Below, piece by piece: positions 9,673 to 21,597 of a stretch of 64,000 nt of DNA. Below the pieces are notes generated by a model that saw nothing but the letters and a program-made list of their open reading frames with translations, was not told where the DNA came from and searched no databases. This DNA is from Virgibacillus proomii (GTDB taxonomy: Bacteria > Bacillota > Bacilli > Bacillales > Amphibacillaceae): assembly GCF_018916875.1 (NCBI RefSeq), contig NZ_JAHLNO010000006.1, positions 1 through 64,000 of the forward strand. Reading direction: 5' to 3'. A program made the translations under genes and the position numbers. Positions within the stretch are counted from its first letter, which is position 1. Every line of letters starts with the position of its first letter.

Positions 9673-10497
9673 ATGATAGAAGTAATTGGCGTCCGCTTCA
9701 AAAAAGCGGGTAAAATATATTATTTTGATCCAGGGGGAGAGACGATTTCCTTAGATAATTATGTTATCGTAGAGACGATTCGCGGAATTGAATTCGGCAA
9801 AGTCGTTCTTACCAATAAACAGGTCGATGAAGAAGATGTTGTTTTACCTTTAAAGAAGGTAATTCGCATTGCTACGGAAAAAGATAAATTAGCAGTTGTC
9901 GAAAATCAAGAAAGGTCACAGAGTGCCCTTCTTGCCTGTACAGAAAAAATAAAAGAACATGGATTAGAAATGAATCTAGTAGAAGTAGAATATACATTTG
10001 ACCGTAATAAAATTATTTTTTATTTTACAGCTGACGGCAGAGTGGATTTTAGAAACTTAGTAAAAGATCTTGCCGCCATGTTTAAAACGCGCATTGAATT
10101 AAGGCAAATTGGTGTGCGTGATGAGGCAAAAATGCTAGGTGGAATTGGGCCTTGTGGCAGAATGCTGTGTTGTTCTACCTTTTTGGGGGATTTTGAACCT
10201 GTGTCTATTAAAATGGCAAAAGATCAAAATCTATCATTAAATCCGGCTAAAATTTCTGGTCTATGTGGCAGGCTAATGTGTTGTTTAAAATATGAAAATG
10301 ACGATTACGAGACGGCTAAGCGTGAATTACCAGATATCGGGGAGAAGATAAATACCCCGTTTGGAAACGGTAAGGTAGTTGGTTTAAACATCCTAGAACG
10401 ACTCATCCAAATCGAAATCCCTGAAAAGGAACGTGTGATCGAATATACTTTAGATGAATTAATTGATGAAGGAATTTTAGCGCAGGCCACAGAATAA
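9673..10497 (+). CDS. ricT: RicT (YaaT), Fe-S component of the RNase Y-associated complex
   Basis: PSP1-domain protein that, with RicA and RicF, forms an iron-sulphur complex affecting RNase Y-dependent mRNA maturation, competence, biofilm and the sporulation phosphorelay. 274 residues (275 in B. subtilis). Six conserved cysteines in two clusters (161, 166, 167 and 198, 203, 204) fit cluster binding. It starts 6 bp after holB, with AGGTGAT upstream. Confidence 0.95.
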   Translation: MIEVIGVRFKKAGKIYYFDPGGETISLDNYVIVETIRGIEFGKVVLTNKQVDEEDVVLPLKKVIRIATEKDKLAVVENQERSQSALLACTEKIKEHGLEMNLVEVEYTFDRNKIIFYFTADGRVDFRNLVKDLAAMFKTRIELRQIGVRDEAKMLGGIGPCGRMLCCSTFLGDFEPVSIKMAKDQNLSLNPAKISGLCGRLMCCLKYENDDYETAKRELPDIGEKINTPFGNGKVVGLNILERLIQIEIPEKERVIEYTLDELIDEGILAQATE

Positions 10498-10510
10498 CGG
10501 GGTGAGTAGC

Positions 10511-10870
10511 GTGAAGAAGAACAGGCAGATTTTTGATCAGGTTTCTGATATGGAAAAGCAAATAGGGGAGTTATATGAGCAATTAGGAGATTTAAAAGGA
10601 AAGCTAAGTGATTTGTTAGAAGAAAATCATCGGCTTGTAATGGAAAATCATAATCTTCGCAGTCATTTACAACATACAAATTCTGGTGGTAAAGATATGG
10701 ATGATCATGACAGAAAAAGGGGGCAAGGGAAAAGTTTCCCTGGTGAAGGTTATGATAACTTGGCTCGTCTTTATGAAGAAGGTTTTCATATTTGTAATCT
10801 GGAATTTGGCAGTCCACGGCGCAATGAAGATTGTATTTTTTGTTTGGATTTTCTTAATAAGACGAAATAA
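10511..10870 (+). CDS. yabA: Replication initiation control protein YabA
   Basis: Negative regulator of initiation that binds DnaA and the DnaN clamp. 119 residues from the GTG at 10511. An in-frame GTG at 10502 is less likely, because GGGGTGA sits 5 nt before 10511. The N-terminal half is a leucine-zipper-like coiled coil ([15 protein letters not shown]). The C-terminal zinc domain has GFHIC followed by CIFC. It lies in the holB-ricT-yabA order conserved in Bacilli. Confidence 0.94.
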   Translation: MKKNRQIFDQVSDMEKQIGELYEQLGDLKGKLSDLLEENHRLVMENHNLRSHLQHTNSGGKDMDDHDRKRGQGKSFPGEGYDNLARLYEEGFHICNLEFGSPRRNEDCIFCLDFLNKTK

Positions 10871-11025
10871 TAAAATAAGCTTCCCTGTTTTTTTACAGGG
10901 GACGGGGCGTATGGCTGCTTTCATTTTGGGGCAGCCTTTATTACATTGTAAAAAGCTGGAATGTATAATCATAAATACTTCTCCTTTATTTTTGGCACAA
11001 GAAGAAATACAGAAAGGATGCATAT

Positions 11026-11769
11026 ATGGTTGAAATATATAACAACGAACGGTTAGATTATTTACTAGCAGAAGAACGGATGAAAATAATTCAAAGCCCA
11101 GAGGTTTTTTCTTTTTCTTTAGATGCTGTTTTGTTGGCTAATTTTGCGTATGTGCCGATAAAAAGAGGAAGTATACTGGATTTATGTACAGGAAACGGAG
11201 TTATTCCGCTATTATTATCGAGAAAAACGAAAGCAAGGATCACTGGTGTGGAATTACAAGAAAGAATATACGATATGGCTGTAAGAAATGTGAAGCTCAA
11301 TCGGTTAACTGAACAAATAGACATGATACATAAGGATTTGAAAAAACTACAGCCAATTCTTGGGCAGAGCAGCTTTGATGCAGTTACTTGTAACCCACCA
11401 TATTTTCCTACACCAATGGAATCAGAACATAATGAAAATCGGTATCTTACTATTGCTAGACATGAGGTATATTGTACATTAGAAGATGTGGTTAAAGCCT
11501 GTAAATTACATGTTCGACCCGGTGGAAAAGTATCTATGGTGCACAGACCGGGTAGACTAGTTGATATTATTAGCTTATTTCGTAAATACAAACTGGAGCC
11601 TAAACGCTTACAGCTTGTTTATTCAAAACAAGGACGTGAAGCTAATATGCTCTTAATAGAAGGTACAAGAGATGGCAAAGCGGATCTAAAGATATTGCCT
11701 CCTTTATATATTTATAATGAAGCTGGAGAATATACAAAAGAAGCAAAGGAAATTATTTATGGAACATAA
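11026..11769 (+). CDS. yabB: tRNA1(Val) adenine-37 N6-methyltransferase family protein
   Basis: Class I SAM-dependent methyltransferase of the TrmN6 type, 247 residues. The SAM loop DLCTGNG is at 52-58 and the amino-methyltransferase motif NPPY at 123-126, which points to an adenine N6 target. The start follows AAAGGA. It overlaps yazA by 11 nt. The substrate assignment (A37 of tRNA-Val) is by analogy with E. coli TrmN6. A 155 bp gap separates it from yabA. Confidence 0.9.
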   Translation: MVEIYNNERLDYLLAEERMKIIQSPEVFSFSLDAVLLANFAYVPIKRGSILDLCTGNGVIPLLLSRKTKARITGVELQERIYDMAVRNVKLNRLTEQIDMIHKDLKKLQPILGQSSFDAVTCNPPYFPTPMESEHNENRYLTIARHEVYCTLEDVVKACKLHVRPGGKVSMVHRPGRLVDIISLFRKYKLEPKRLQLVYSKQGREANMLLIEGTRDGKADLKILPPLYIYNEAGEYTKEAKEIIYGT

Positions 11770-12049
11770 ACATACCGTATATATCTTACTATGTAAGGAC
11801 CGATCACTCTACACAGGCTATACAAACAATTTAGAGCATCGACTAAAAATGCATCAGGAAGGAAAGGGAGCAAAATATACACGCGGGAGAGGACCTTTTC
11901 GGGTTGTTTATGTAGAACACTTTCCTACCAAAGTGCAAGCAATGAAAAAAGAATATGAAATTAAACAGTTTACAAGGAAAGGGAAATTACAACTTATTCG
12001 GGATAGACTGAAAGAAGTGATGAGTTATGAAATTACAGAAAAGTTTTGA
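11759..12049 (+). CDS. yazA: GIY-YIG domain protein YazA
   Basis: 96-residue single-domain GIY-YIG protein (UPF0213). The motif appears as [16 protein letters not shown] near the N-terminus, with the conserved Arg in LEHRLKMH and a downstream Glu/Lys-rich helix. The ATG at 11759, inside the end of yabB, has AAAGGA upstream and gives the family length; a longer frame from 11717 has no good site. Nuclease activity is expected from the fold but no target is known. It overlaps rsmI by 23 nt. Confidence 0.9.
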   Translation: MEHKHTVYILLCKDRSLYTGYTNNLEHRLKMHQEGKGAKYTRGRGPFRVVYVEHFPTKVQAMKKEYEIKQFTRKGKLQLIRDRLKEVMSYEITEKF

Positions 12050-12896
12050 GCAAAAAGAGGCTGCGGTTTACGTTGTTCCTACGCCAATTGGTAATTTAGA
12101 GGATATTACATACCGAGCGTTATCTATTTTAACATCGGTGTCTGTGATTGCTGCTGAGGATACGAGAAATACGAAAAATTTATTGCGGCATTTTGATATA
12201 GCTACACCGCTAATTAGTTACCATGAGCATAATAAATTAGCACGAGAAGATCAATTAATAACGAGAGTAAAAAATGGGGAATCGATTGCACTGGTAAGTG
12301 ATGCCGGAATGCCGGTTATTTCAGACCCGGGTCAGGAATTGGTTCGGGCAGCTGTTGCCGAGGATATTTCTGTCGTAGTTTTACCAGGGGCAAATGCTGC
12401 TTTATGTGCATTAGTAGGTTCCGGTCTTTCAGCTAAAGAGTTTTATTTTTATGGTTTTTTGCCACGTAAGAAAAAGGAAAAAGAAGCTGAATTAGATCGA
12501 TTAGCTTCGATACAGGCGACATTATTATTTTATGAATCGCCATACCGTTTAAAAGACACCTTAAAAGCCTTGCAAGAAGTGTTAGGGAATCGCCAAGTGG
12601 CGCTTGCAAGAGAATTAACAAAGCGATTTGAAGAATATCTTCGTGGTACATTGGAAGAGGTGCTTACATATGTAAGTAATCAAGAGATAAAAGGGGAATG
12701 CTGTATCGTAGTGGAGGGCGCATCAAAAGCTTCTCAGCAAAATAGTTTATGGTGGAGCCATTTGAGCATTGAAGAACATATTGACTATTATCGCAGAACG
12801 AACGATATGTCTGGCAAAGAAGCTATTAAGCTTGTGGCAAAAGAAAGACAACTGCCAAAACGCGAAGTATATCAGAAATACCATATGAATAAATAA
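12027..12896 (+). CDS. rsmI: 16S rRNA 2'-O-ribose C1402 methyltransferase
   Basis: Tetrapyrrole-methylase-fold enzyme that 2'-O-methylates C1402 in the ribosomal decoding centre. 289 residues. The N-terminal VVPTPIGNLED and the AAEDTRNTK segment are family signatures. It starts inside yazA (23 nt overlap), suggesting translational coupling. It is followed at once by a repeat B unit rather than a plain terminator, although the first hairpin of that repeat could serve as one. Confidence 0.95.
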   Translation: MKLQKSFEQKEAAVYVVPTPIGNLEDITYRALSILTSVSVIAAEDTRNTKNLLRHFDIATPLISYHEHNKLAREDQLITRVKNGESIALVSDAGMPVISDPGQELVRAAVAEDISVVVLPGANAALCALVGSGLSAKEFYFYGFLPRKKKEKEAELDRLASIQATLLFYESPYRLKDTLKALQEVLGNRQVALARELTKRFEEYLRGTLEEVLTYVSNQEIKGECCIVVEGASKASQQNSLWWSHLSIEEHIDYYRRTNDMSGKEAIKLVAKERQLPKREVYQKYHMNK

Positions 12897-13075
12897 AGTG
12901 AAACTTCCATGAGTGGGGATTTTCTTTCATCCCCACTTATGGTTAGTACCTTAATGGTATGACCTAAGGCCCTTGAACCAATCGGACATTTATTGTAAGT
13001 TTCCTCCACCTAGACTTCTTGATTCCTCTTACTCCCCGAGGTGGAGGTCTTACTGCCAGTTAGATGTGGGATAAA
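12897..13075 (+). repeat. Repeat B unit 1
   Basis: About 180 bp with no gene. The order is: AAAGTGAAACTTC, hairpin 1 (12908-12920 with 12929-12941, 13 bp), linker TTAGTACC..GGTATGACCTAA..CCCTTGAAC, hairpin 2 (13003-13011 with 13039-13047, 9 bp), then CTTACTGCCAGTTA and GGGATAAA. Members elsewhere have different hairpin sequences but the same pairing. Confidence 0.8.
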
Positions 13076-13082
13076 TGGACAG

Positions 13083-13124
13083 CAAAAAAAGGTCTGACGT
13101 GCAAAATGCAAGCATCCGACCTTT
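13083..13124. terminator. Bidirectional terminator between rsmI and abrB
   Basis: AAAAAGGTC..GC at the left pairs with GC..GACCTTTTT at the right (about 13085-13124), giving A and T runs on both sides. It sits between converging genes. The remaining stretch to 13309 shows nothing else I can support. Confidence 0.7.
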
Positions 13125-13309
13125 TTGATAACGTAAAGGTAGTATAGTATTTTTTGCGCCCATGTAAGGGAAACCAACCTTGATGCCATGAATAATCTAG
13201 AAAAATAAAAAGTTTTGTAATTTGTAAATTATCTCTTTCTAGCGTATAGAAATACGGGTACAGGCACAGGTACGAAGTGATGTAAAATGGGCGCACATTT
13301 TTTGTACAA

Positions 13310-13588
13310 TTAATTGTTTAATCTCGATTCTATTTCTTTAATTAATTGTTTTGCGCCTTCTGGGCTGAGAACTAGTTTACCGTTTGCCAAGGACAAGTTA
13401 TCATCAGATACTTCTCCTGTAAGATGACAAGTCATGTTAGGCTTATACTTTTTTAGAATAATTTTGTCATTTTCAACGTAAATCTCCATAGCATCCTTTT
13501 CTTGGATCTCCAGTGTACGCCGAAGTTCCATTGGGATTACTACACGGCCGAGTTCATCAACTTTACGGACAATTCCGGTGGACTTCAA
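13310..13588 (-). CDS. abrB: Transition-state regulator AbrB
   Basis: DNA-binding swapped-hairpin repressor of stationary-phase genes. 92 residues from a TTG start (94-96 in B. subtilis). The N-terminal block STGIVRKVDELGRVVIP is nearly invariant, followed by LRRTLEIQEKDAMEIYV and KYKPNMTC. The frame stays open 23 codons further to an ATG, but the TTG has GGGGGG upstream and matches the known N-terminus. Only protein gene on the minus strand here. Its promoter carries a perfect Spo0A box, consistent with repression at the onset of sporulation. Confidence 0.95.
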   Translation of the reverse strand: MKSTGIVRKVDELGRVVIPMELRRTLEIQEKDAMEIYVENDKIILKKYKPNMTCHLTGEVSDDNLSLANGKLVLSPEGAKQLIKEIESRLNN

Positions 13589-13687
13589 ATTACTTTTCCC
13601 CCCTACGGTAGGAAAAACGTGACTATACTTATTATTGTAAGTGTCAGCGTTCTCCAATAAATTTAGTAACTAGAAAAATCGTCATAT

Positions 13688-13694
13688 TTCGACA
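13688..13694 (-). promoter_or_regulatory. Spo0A box at the abrB start site
   Basis: TGTCGAA on the minus strand, a perfect match to the 0A-box consensus TGNCGAA. It lies about 15 bp downstream of the -10 hexamer, where Spo0A represses abrB in B. subtilis. Confidence 0.75.
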
Positions 13695-13708
13695 GGTTTC
13701 TATGCAAT

Positions 13709-13737
13709 AGAATACCAGTGTTTCTTTTTTCTGTCAA
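13709..13737 (-). promoter_or_regulatory. Sigma-A promoter of abrB
   Basis: On the minus strand: TTGACA (13732-13737), 17 bp spacer, TATTCT (13709-13714), with an extended TGG before the -10. Strong match. Confidence 0.8.
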
Positions 13738-13869
13738 TAATTATTTACCAGAAAATTAAATAATTTGATCATGGTCGATATCCCTTTATTTAAGGTCTGT
13801 TTCAGGTGTTCTTTGTCAATACTATTGAAGGAGAGAACACGAAAATTATATGTAAAAATTGGAAGTTTA

Positions 13870-13876
13870 TTCGACA
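13870..13876 (-). promoter_or_regulatory. Second Spo0A-type box upstream of abrB
   Basis: Another perfect TGTCGAA on the minus strand, about 130 bp upstream of the -35. It could be a distal site or chance. The rest of 13740-14011 has no gene. Confidence 0.35.
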
Positions 13877-14011
13877 AATTTTTACCATATTTCGTCTTAA
13901 CGGTTTCGGATGAATAGTAAAAGGTACTTGATAGGGATTATTTGCTGAAATTTCTGATGAGTTTATTCCATAGGATTTACAATTTTTAGTATCGTATTTG
14001 TGTATTGTAAA

Positions 14012-14051
14012 AGTTTGTACATCACTAACCTAGCGCTCTTAGCTTTTGTTC
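14012..14051 (+). repeat. Repeat tail module E (solo copy)
   Basis: GTTTGTACATC, CTAACC, AGCGCTCTTAGCTTTTGTT, matching the tail of the composite repeats. It is joined directly to repeat A copy 4. Confidence 0.65.
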
Positions 14052-14144
14052 TACTATAGGAAAGTATAAAACTTTATGGTTTATAGTATAAGAAAAACTA
14101 CAGCTTTCGCCATAAAGACTTGGCGACAAGCCAAGTTTTTCTAA
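14052..14144 (+). repeat. Repeat A, copy 4 (near consensus)
   Basis: 93 bp. Region 1: TACTATA pairs with TATAGTA, with an inner AAAGT/ACTTT. Region 2: AGAAAAAC pairs with GTTTTTCT, enclosing ACTTGGC-GACAA-GCCAAGT. It lies 33 bp before the metG promoter. Confidence 0.88.
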
Positions 14145-14176
14145 ATTTCTTACGGAAAATTTTTTCTACACACTAT

Positions 14177-14205
14177 TTGGCAAATAGCATGAGAAAAGCT
14201 ACAAT
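14177..14205 (+). promoter_or_regulatory. Sigma-A promoter of metG
   Basis: TTGGCA (14177-14182), 17 bp, TACAAT (14200-14205). About 50 bp before the metG start. No T-box leader is visible. Confidence 0.65.
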
Positions 14206-14230
14206 AGTAATAGTTTAGAAAAGGATGTAG

Positions 14231-16210
<1,980 letters not shown>

Positions 16211-16232
16211 TATAGGTGGAAAAAGACCAATG

Positions 16233-16544
16233 CTAATAAAGTGAAACTTCATTTCTTGGAATGCTTTTCCTAAGAAATGTTAGATGAACCAATCGGGGAT
16301 TTAGGATCCGTTTTTACATTTTTGAAATGAGAAAAATACGGAGCCTTACATCCGGGATAAAGTGAAACTTCATTCAGTAGGAGTTTTCTCTCATCTCCTA
16401 CTGAATGTTAGTACCACAAGGGTATGACCTAAAAGCCCTTGAACGAATCGGGTATTTAGATTCCGTTTTCTCCCACTTAGACCCTTTTGTACCAACTCAG
16501 GCTCTTGAAGTGGGAGTCTTACGGCACCTTACATACGGGATAAA
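16233..16544 (+). repeat. Two tandem repeat B units
   Basis: The CGGGATAAA-type boundary recurs at 16233, 16353-16361 and 16536-16544, delimiting units of about 120 and 183 bp. Unit 1 is a short form lacking the linker. Unit 2 is full: hairpin 1 is 16371-16383 with 16395-16407 (13 bp, perfect), then the linker, then hairpin 2, 16470-16478 with 16508-16516. Confidence 0.8.
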
Positions 16545-16857
16545 GCTTGGTCTTTTCCTAAATGCCCATCCTGCTTCGTTTAATTTATGGTTCAGTTCAA
16601 AAGAAGAGGACAAAAAAGACCAAGGTCGGCTAAGATCTCAGGCGTCCTTGAAGTTATAGTATTACTGTCGACATTTACGACCACGTCCTATCGAGTCTTG
16701 GTTCACTACGTTCCGACGGCATAAGCTAGACATAAAAGCGCAGGCGCTTGGTTATTGACTTACAAACCGGAAACTTCTAACGAGATAATGAAATTTTTTT
16801 CAAGGAGTATTTTTCTCCTTGAAGTGGAACAAAGGCTAAAAATGTAACGTCTTTTCT
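16545..16857. other. Degenerate repeat-derived DNA
   Basis: No gene. Fragments resemble inverted head/tail modules (CATAAGCTAGAC and GCGCAGGCGCTTGG near 16720-16757). A short hairpin-like CAAGGAG..CTCCTTG occurs near 16801-16820. Confidence 0.4.
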
Positions 16858-16950
16858 TTAGAAAAACTTGGCTTGTCGCCAAGTCTTTATGGCGAAAGCT
16901 ATAGTTTTTCTTATACTATAAACCATAAAGTTTTATACTTTCCTATAGTA
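16858..16950 (-). repeat. Repeat A, copy 5 (only inverted copy)
   Basis: Near-consensus 93 bp copy on the minus strand, with both hairpin regions intact. It faces away from tatD. Confidence 0.87.
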
Positions 16951-17004
16951 TAAAAAAAAGAAAATCGCTTTTTCTTTATACGATGTGCTGATAAAGCTTT
17001 TTGC

Positions 17005-17115
17005 TTTTCTTGTCCTTGAAAAAATCGCGATGTTTATTCAAGAAGCTTTCCTTGTCCTTGAAAAAGAAAAGCACTTTTTCTGCGTGCGATGTGTTGCTGT
17101 CGTAGCGCTTCTTGT
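17005..17115 (-). repeat. Repeat D, inverted partial copies
   Basis: Minus-strand copies of the 60 bp repeat seen at 26044-26163: CTTGTCCTTGAAAAA occurs twice, followed by CACTTTTTCTGCGTGCGATG. No gene in 17116-17327. Confidence 0.65.
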
Positions 17116-17327
17116 ACTGTCGATCCAATCGAGTCAGGGTCAGGAGCTGTGTTTTCACGATGTTATCAGGTTAATAAAAGCTATTAGAAGCGAGGAAAAT
17201 ACGAACCATAATTAGGGGTAAACATTTTCACTACATTAGATTTTAAAATTTTATCCATTAATGCGCAAAGTAATTTGTCGTGTCATTTTACCGGACTTTT
17301 TGACAACCTCTTAAAGGAGCGAAGGAA

Positions 17328-18098
17328 TTGTTATTTGATACCCATGTTCATTTAAATGCTAGAGATTTTTTTGAAGATCGTGATGAAACGATTAAACGAG
17401 CAATTGCAGCAGGAGTAAAATATATGGTTGTCGTCGGTTTTGATCGTGAGACGATTCCTTTAGCGATTGAAATCGCTGAACAATATAAGACCATTTATGC
17501 TGCAGTCGGTTGGCATCCGGTTGATGCGATCGATATGACAGATCGAGAATTAGAGTGGATAAAGGAGCTTTCCGCCCATCCTAAAGTGGTGGCTATTGGC
17601 GAAATGGGACTAGATTATCATTGGGATAAGTCGCCGAAAGATGTACAAAAAGAAGTTTTTCGTAAACAAATACGTTTAGCTAAAAAGCTTAACATGCCGA
17701 TCATTATCCATAATCGGGAAGCGACAGAAGATATTATTGAGGTTCTTAAAGAGGAGGATGCGGCATCCGTAGGTGGGATTATGCATTGCTATAATGATTC
17801 TGTTGATTATGTACAGACTTGTTTAGATATGAACTTCTATATTTCTCTAGGTGGACCCGTTACATTTAAAAATGCTACACTGCCAAAAGAGGTTGCTGTT
17901 CAAGTACCTCTAGACAGATTATTGATTGAAACTGATGCACCGTTTTTAACTCCACATCCATATCGGGGAAAAAGAAATGAACCTGCATATGTAAAGTTAA
18001 TAGCAGAGAAAATAGCAGAACTTAGGGGCGTGAGTTTGGAAGAAATTAGTGAAGCGACGACAAAAAATGCCATTTCTCTCTTTCGTTTAAATATATGA
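17328..18098 (+). CDS. tatD: TatD-family metal-dependent nuclease
   Basis: TIM-barrel hydrolase of the TatD DNase family, 256 residues. Metal ligands are visible as HVH at 6-8, the GEMGLDYHW segment, IIHNRE and the late ETDAPFLTPHP motif. The start is TTG with AAAGGAG 8 nt upstream; the next in-frame ATG would remove the HVH motif. It follows metG, as in B. subtilis (yabD), and has its own strong terminator. 3'-exonuclease activity is inferred from the family. Confidence 0.94.
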   Translation: MLFDTHVHLNARDFFEDRDETIKRAIAAGVKYMVVVGFDRETIPLAIEIAEQYKTIYAAVGWHPVDAIDMTDRELEWIKELSAHPKVVAIGEMGLDYHWDKSPKDVQKEVFRKQIRLAKKLNMPIIIHNREATEDIIEVLKEEDAASVGGIMHCYNDSVDYVQTCLDMNFYISLGGPVTFKNATLPKEVAVQVPLDRLLIETDAPFLTPHPYRGKRNEPAYVKLIAEKIAELRGVSLEEISEATTKNAISLFRLNI

Positions 18099-18149
18099 GG
18101 GTTGTAATAAAAGTAAAACAATTTGTGAAAAAATAGGAAAAAAACGGAA

Positions 18150-18188
18150 AAAAGAAGGATAGCTTCATTGCTTTCCTTCTTTTTTTCT
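18150..18188 (+). terminator. tatD terminator
   Basis: AAAGAAGGATAGC (18151-18163) pairs with GCTTTCCTTCTTT (18170-18182; one mismatch), followed by a long T run. Confidence 0.85.
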
Positions 18189-18272
18189 TTGCTTTTTAAT
18201 AGCTGACTAATCCCATATGTATCAATTGTTACAAGTGATTTCGAAAAAAATAAAAAGCGATTAATTTTTACG

Positions 18273-18300
18273 TGTAACCGAAATGTAATACAAACGTAAT
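18273..18300 (+). promoter_or_regulatory. Possible ECF-sigma promoter upstream of yabE
   Basis: TGTAAC (18273-18278), 16 bp, CGTAAT (18295-18300), resembling ECF (sigma-X/M/W) elements. Confidence 0.35.
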
Positions 18301-18310
18301 TGGAATTACT

Positions 18311-18339
18311 TTGACTTTGCATATAACTGTTACTATAAT
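18311..18339 (+). promoter_or_regulatory. Sigma-A promoter of yabE
   Basis: TTGACT (18311-18316), 17 bp, TATAAT (18334-18339), 28 bp before the ATG. Confidence 0.75.
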
Positions 18340-18367
18340 CAAAATGCATTAAGAGGGAGGCTGAAGC

Positions 18368-19615
18368 ATGCGAATGTTTTCAAAGCTAATGCCGGCGTCG
18401 ACATTAAAGTTAGTAATTTCGTGTGTCGGTGTTTTAGCGCTTGTTTTACTTTCCGGATTCACTTTATTTGAGGCGACCAAAGCAGAAGTCGTATTCATAG
18501 AAGACGGAAAAGAAAAAACAGTAAAAACGCATAAAAACACCGTAAGGGAATTACTAGCTGATTTAGATATTAACGTCGGAGAGCATGATCACTTATCCCA
18601 CAACATAGATGATTCCATTAAAAACGGAATGGAAATCAATTACATCAAAGCAAAGCAAGTGTTCGTGACTATTGACGGAGAACAAAAAGAATATTATACA
18701 ACGGCAGCTACGATAGATGAATTTTTAAAAGAGAATAATCTTTCTTTTCAAGAACAAGACGATGTATCTTATAAGCAAGGCGACGCCATTGAAGATGAGT
18801 TGCATATAAAAGTAAATCAGGCATTCCAGATTACTATTAATGATGGTGGGAAAGAAAAACGTATTTGGACCACCGGCGGTACGGTGGCAGACCTGCTGGA
18901 AAAAGCAAAGGTAGAATACGCAAAAGACAGCGCTGACAAAGTAAAGCCTGCATTAGATGAAAAGGTTATGAAAAATATGACCGTTACAGTTGTCCGTGTG
19001 GAAAAAGAAAAAGATAGTGTCATGGAAAAACTGGCATTTTCAACCGAAGAAAAAGAGGACAGCAGTTTAGCGCAAGGTGAAACAAGAGTCTTGTCGGAAG
19101 GAAAAGATGGTAAGGTTAAAAAGGTTTATGAAATTATTAAAGAAAATGGCAGAGAAGTAAGTAGAGAACTTATCAATGAGGAAATTATTGAAGAAAGTAA
19201 AAATCGAGTTGTTGCAATTGGTGCAAAGGAGCCAAAGCAGGAACAAAACCTAGTAACGTTATCGAATAAGAAGCCAACGTCCGATAATAACGATACTTCC
19301 TCGAGTGGAACTAATACTGATACGGGAAAAACGTTTACTATGACAGCAAGCGCATATACTTCTACTTGTAACGGTTGTTCAGGTCTAACAGCAACAGGGA
19401 TTAATCTAAAAGCAAACCCAAATACGAAGGTTATTGCTGTTGATCCAAGTGTTATTCCATTAGGCTCAAAAGTTTGGGTTGAGGGTTATGGTGAGGCTAT
19501 TGCTTCGGATACAGGGGGACACATTGTTGGAAACCGTATTGATGTGCATGTGCCTTCTAAACAGGCTGCATATAGTTGGGGAGTTAAAACCGTAACTGTA
19601 AAAATGTTGAATTAA
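18368..19615 (+). CDS. yabE: Rpf/3D-domain cell-wall hydrolase YabE
   Basis: Surface-anchored resuscitation-factor-like cell-wall enzyme, 415 residues. An N-terminal membrane segment (about 14-36) is followed by three DUF348 repeats (from about 40), a G5 domain (about 215-290), a Ser/Thr/Asn-rich linker and a C-terminal 3D domain (about 328-415), whose three Asp lie in AVDPSVIP, ASDTGG and RIDVHVP. This is the YabE architecture. GGGAGG precedes the ATG. A perfect 15 bp terminator hairpin follows. Confidence 0.94.
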   Translation: MRMFSKLMPASTLKLVISCVGVLALVLLSGFTLFEATKAEVVFIEDGKEKTVKTHKNTVRELLADLDINVGEHDHLSHNIDDSIKNGMEINYIKAKQVFVTIDGEQKEYYTTAATIDEFLKENNLSFQEQDDVSYKQGDAIEDELHIKVNQAFQITINDGGKEKRIWTTGGTVADLLEKAKVEYAKDSADKVKPALDEKVMKNMTVTVVRVEKEKDSVMEKLAFSTEEKEDSSLAQGETRVLSEGKDGKVKKVYEIIKENGREVSRELINEEIIEESKNRVVAIGAKEPKQEQNLVTLSNKKPTSDNNDTSSSGTNTDTGKTFTMTASAYTSTCNGCSGLTATGINLKANPNTKVIAVDPSVIPLGSKVWVEGYGEAIASDTGGHIVGNRIDVHVPSKQAAYSWGVKTVTVKMLN

Positions 19616-19617
19616 TC

Positions 19618-19662
19618 ATCATGCTCTTATCATGTTATAGTGATAAGAGCATGATTTATTTT
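19618..19662 (+). terminator. yabE terminator
   Basis: 15 bp perfect stem (19618-19632 with 19641-19655), 8 nt loop, then TTTATTTT. Confidence 0.92.
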
Positions 19663-19828
19663 ATCCTGCCTCTGAGGATCCGTAAGGAGCTCGCTATTAG
19701 GCTTTAGGGTGAATCCTAAGTTATTTTGTAATGAGCGACGTTCACGTAGAATCATAAAACAAAGCGTGCTAGGATATAATGGTTATACTAAGTAATGAAG
19801 ATGAAGACATGTAGGAAGAGGGACGAGT

Positions 19829-21276
<1,448 letters not shown>

Positions 21277-21314
21277 TGTTATTGACAAAGGATTACTCCC
21301 TTGATCTACCCTAA

Positions 21315-21360
21315 TTCCCCCCTGGCAGGCTATATTTGCTTTTTAGGGGGATTATATTTT
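21315..21360 (+). terminator. Putative terminator after rsmA
   Basis: CCCCCCT pairs with AGGGGG across about 20 nt, followed by ATTATATTTT. The T run is weak. The rest of 21277-21597 shows nothing else. Confidence 0.4.
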
Positions 21361-21597
21361 ATGGAGGAATATTTTTATGGTGTAAAAATGTCACTCCTTG
21401 TAAAGAACGTAACGATCTTAACCTTTGATTACTCTTTCGTAGAGAAAAACGTTTTTTGAGTGATAGTTTAATTTATACCAACCTTTTTAAAAAATGAATC
21501 CAATAATAAAGCAGATCACTTGTGTCAGACGCACAGTTTTTTAGGCAATTCATAAGATATATTAAACGTTTGGGCAAGGAAGGCTGTGAGGTGGAGG

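Noticed and set aside
16405..16659. 84-codon open frame after metG
   Set aside because: Overlaps the second tandem B unit and has no ribosome site or homologue that I recognise.
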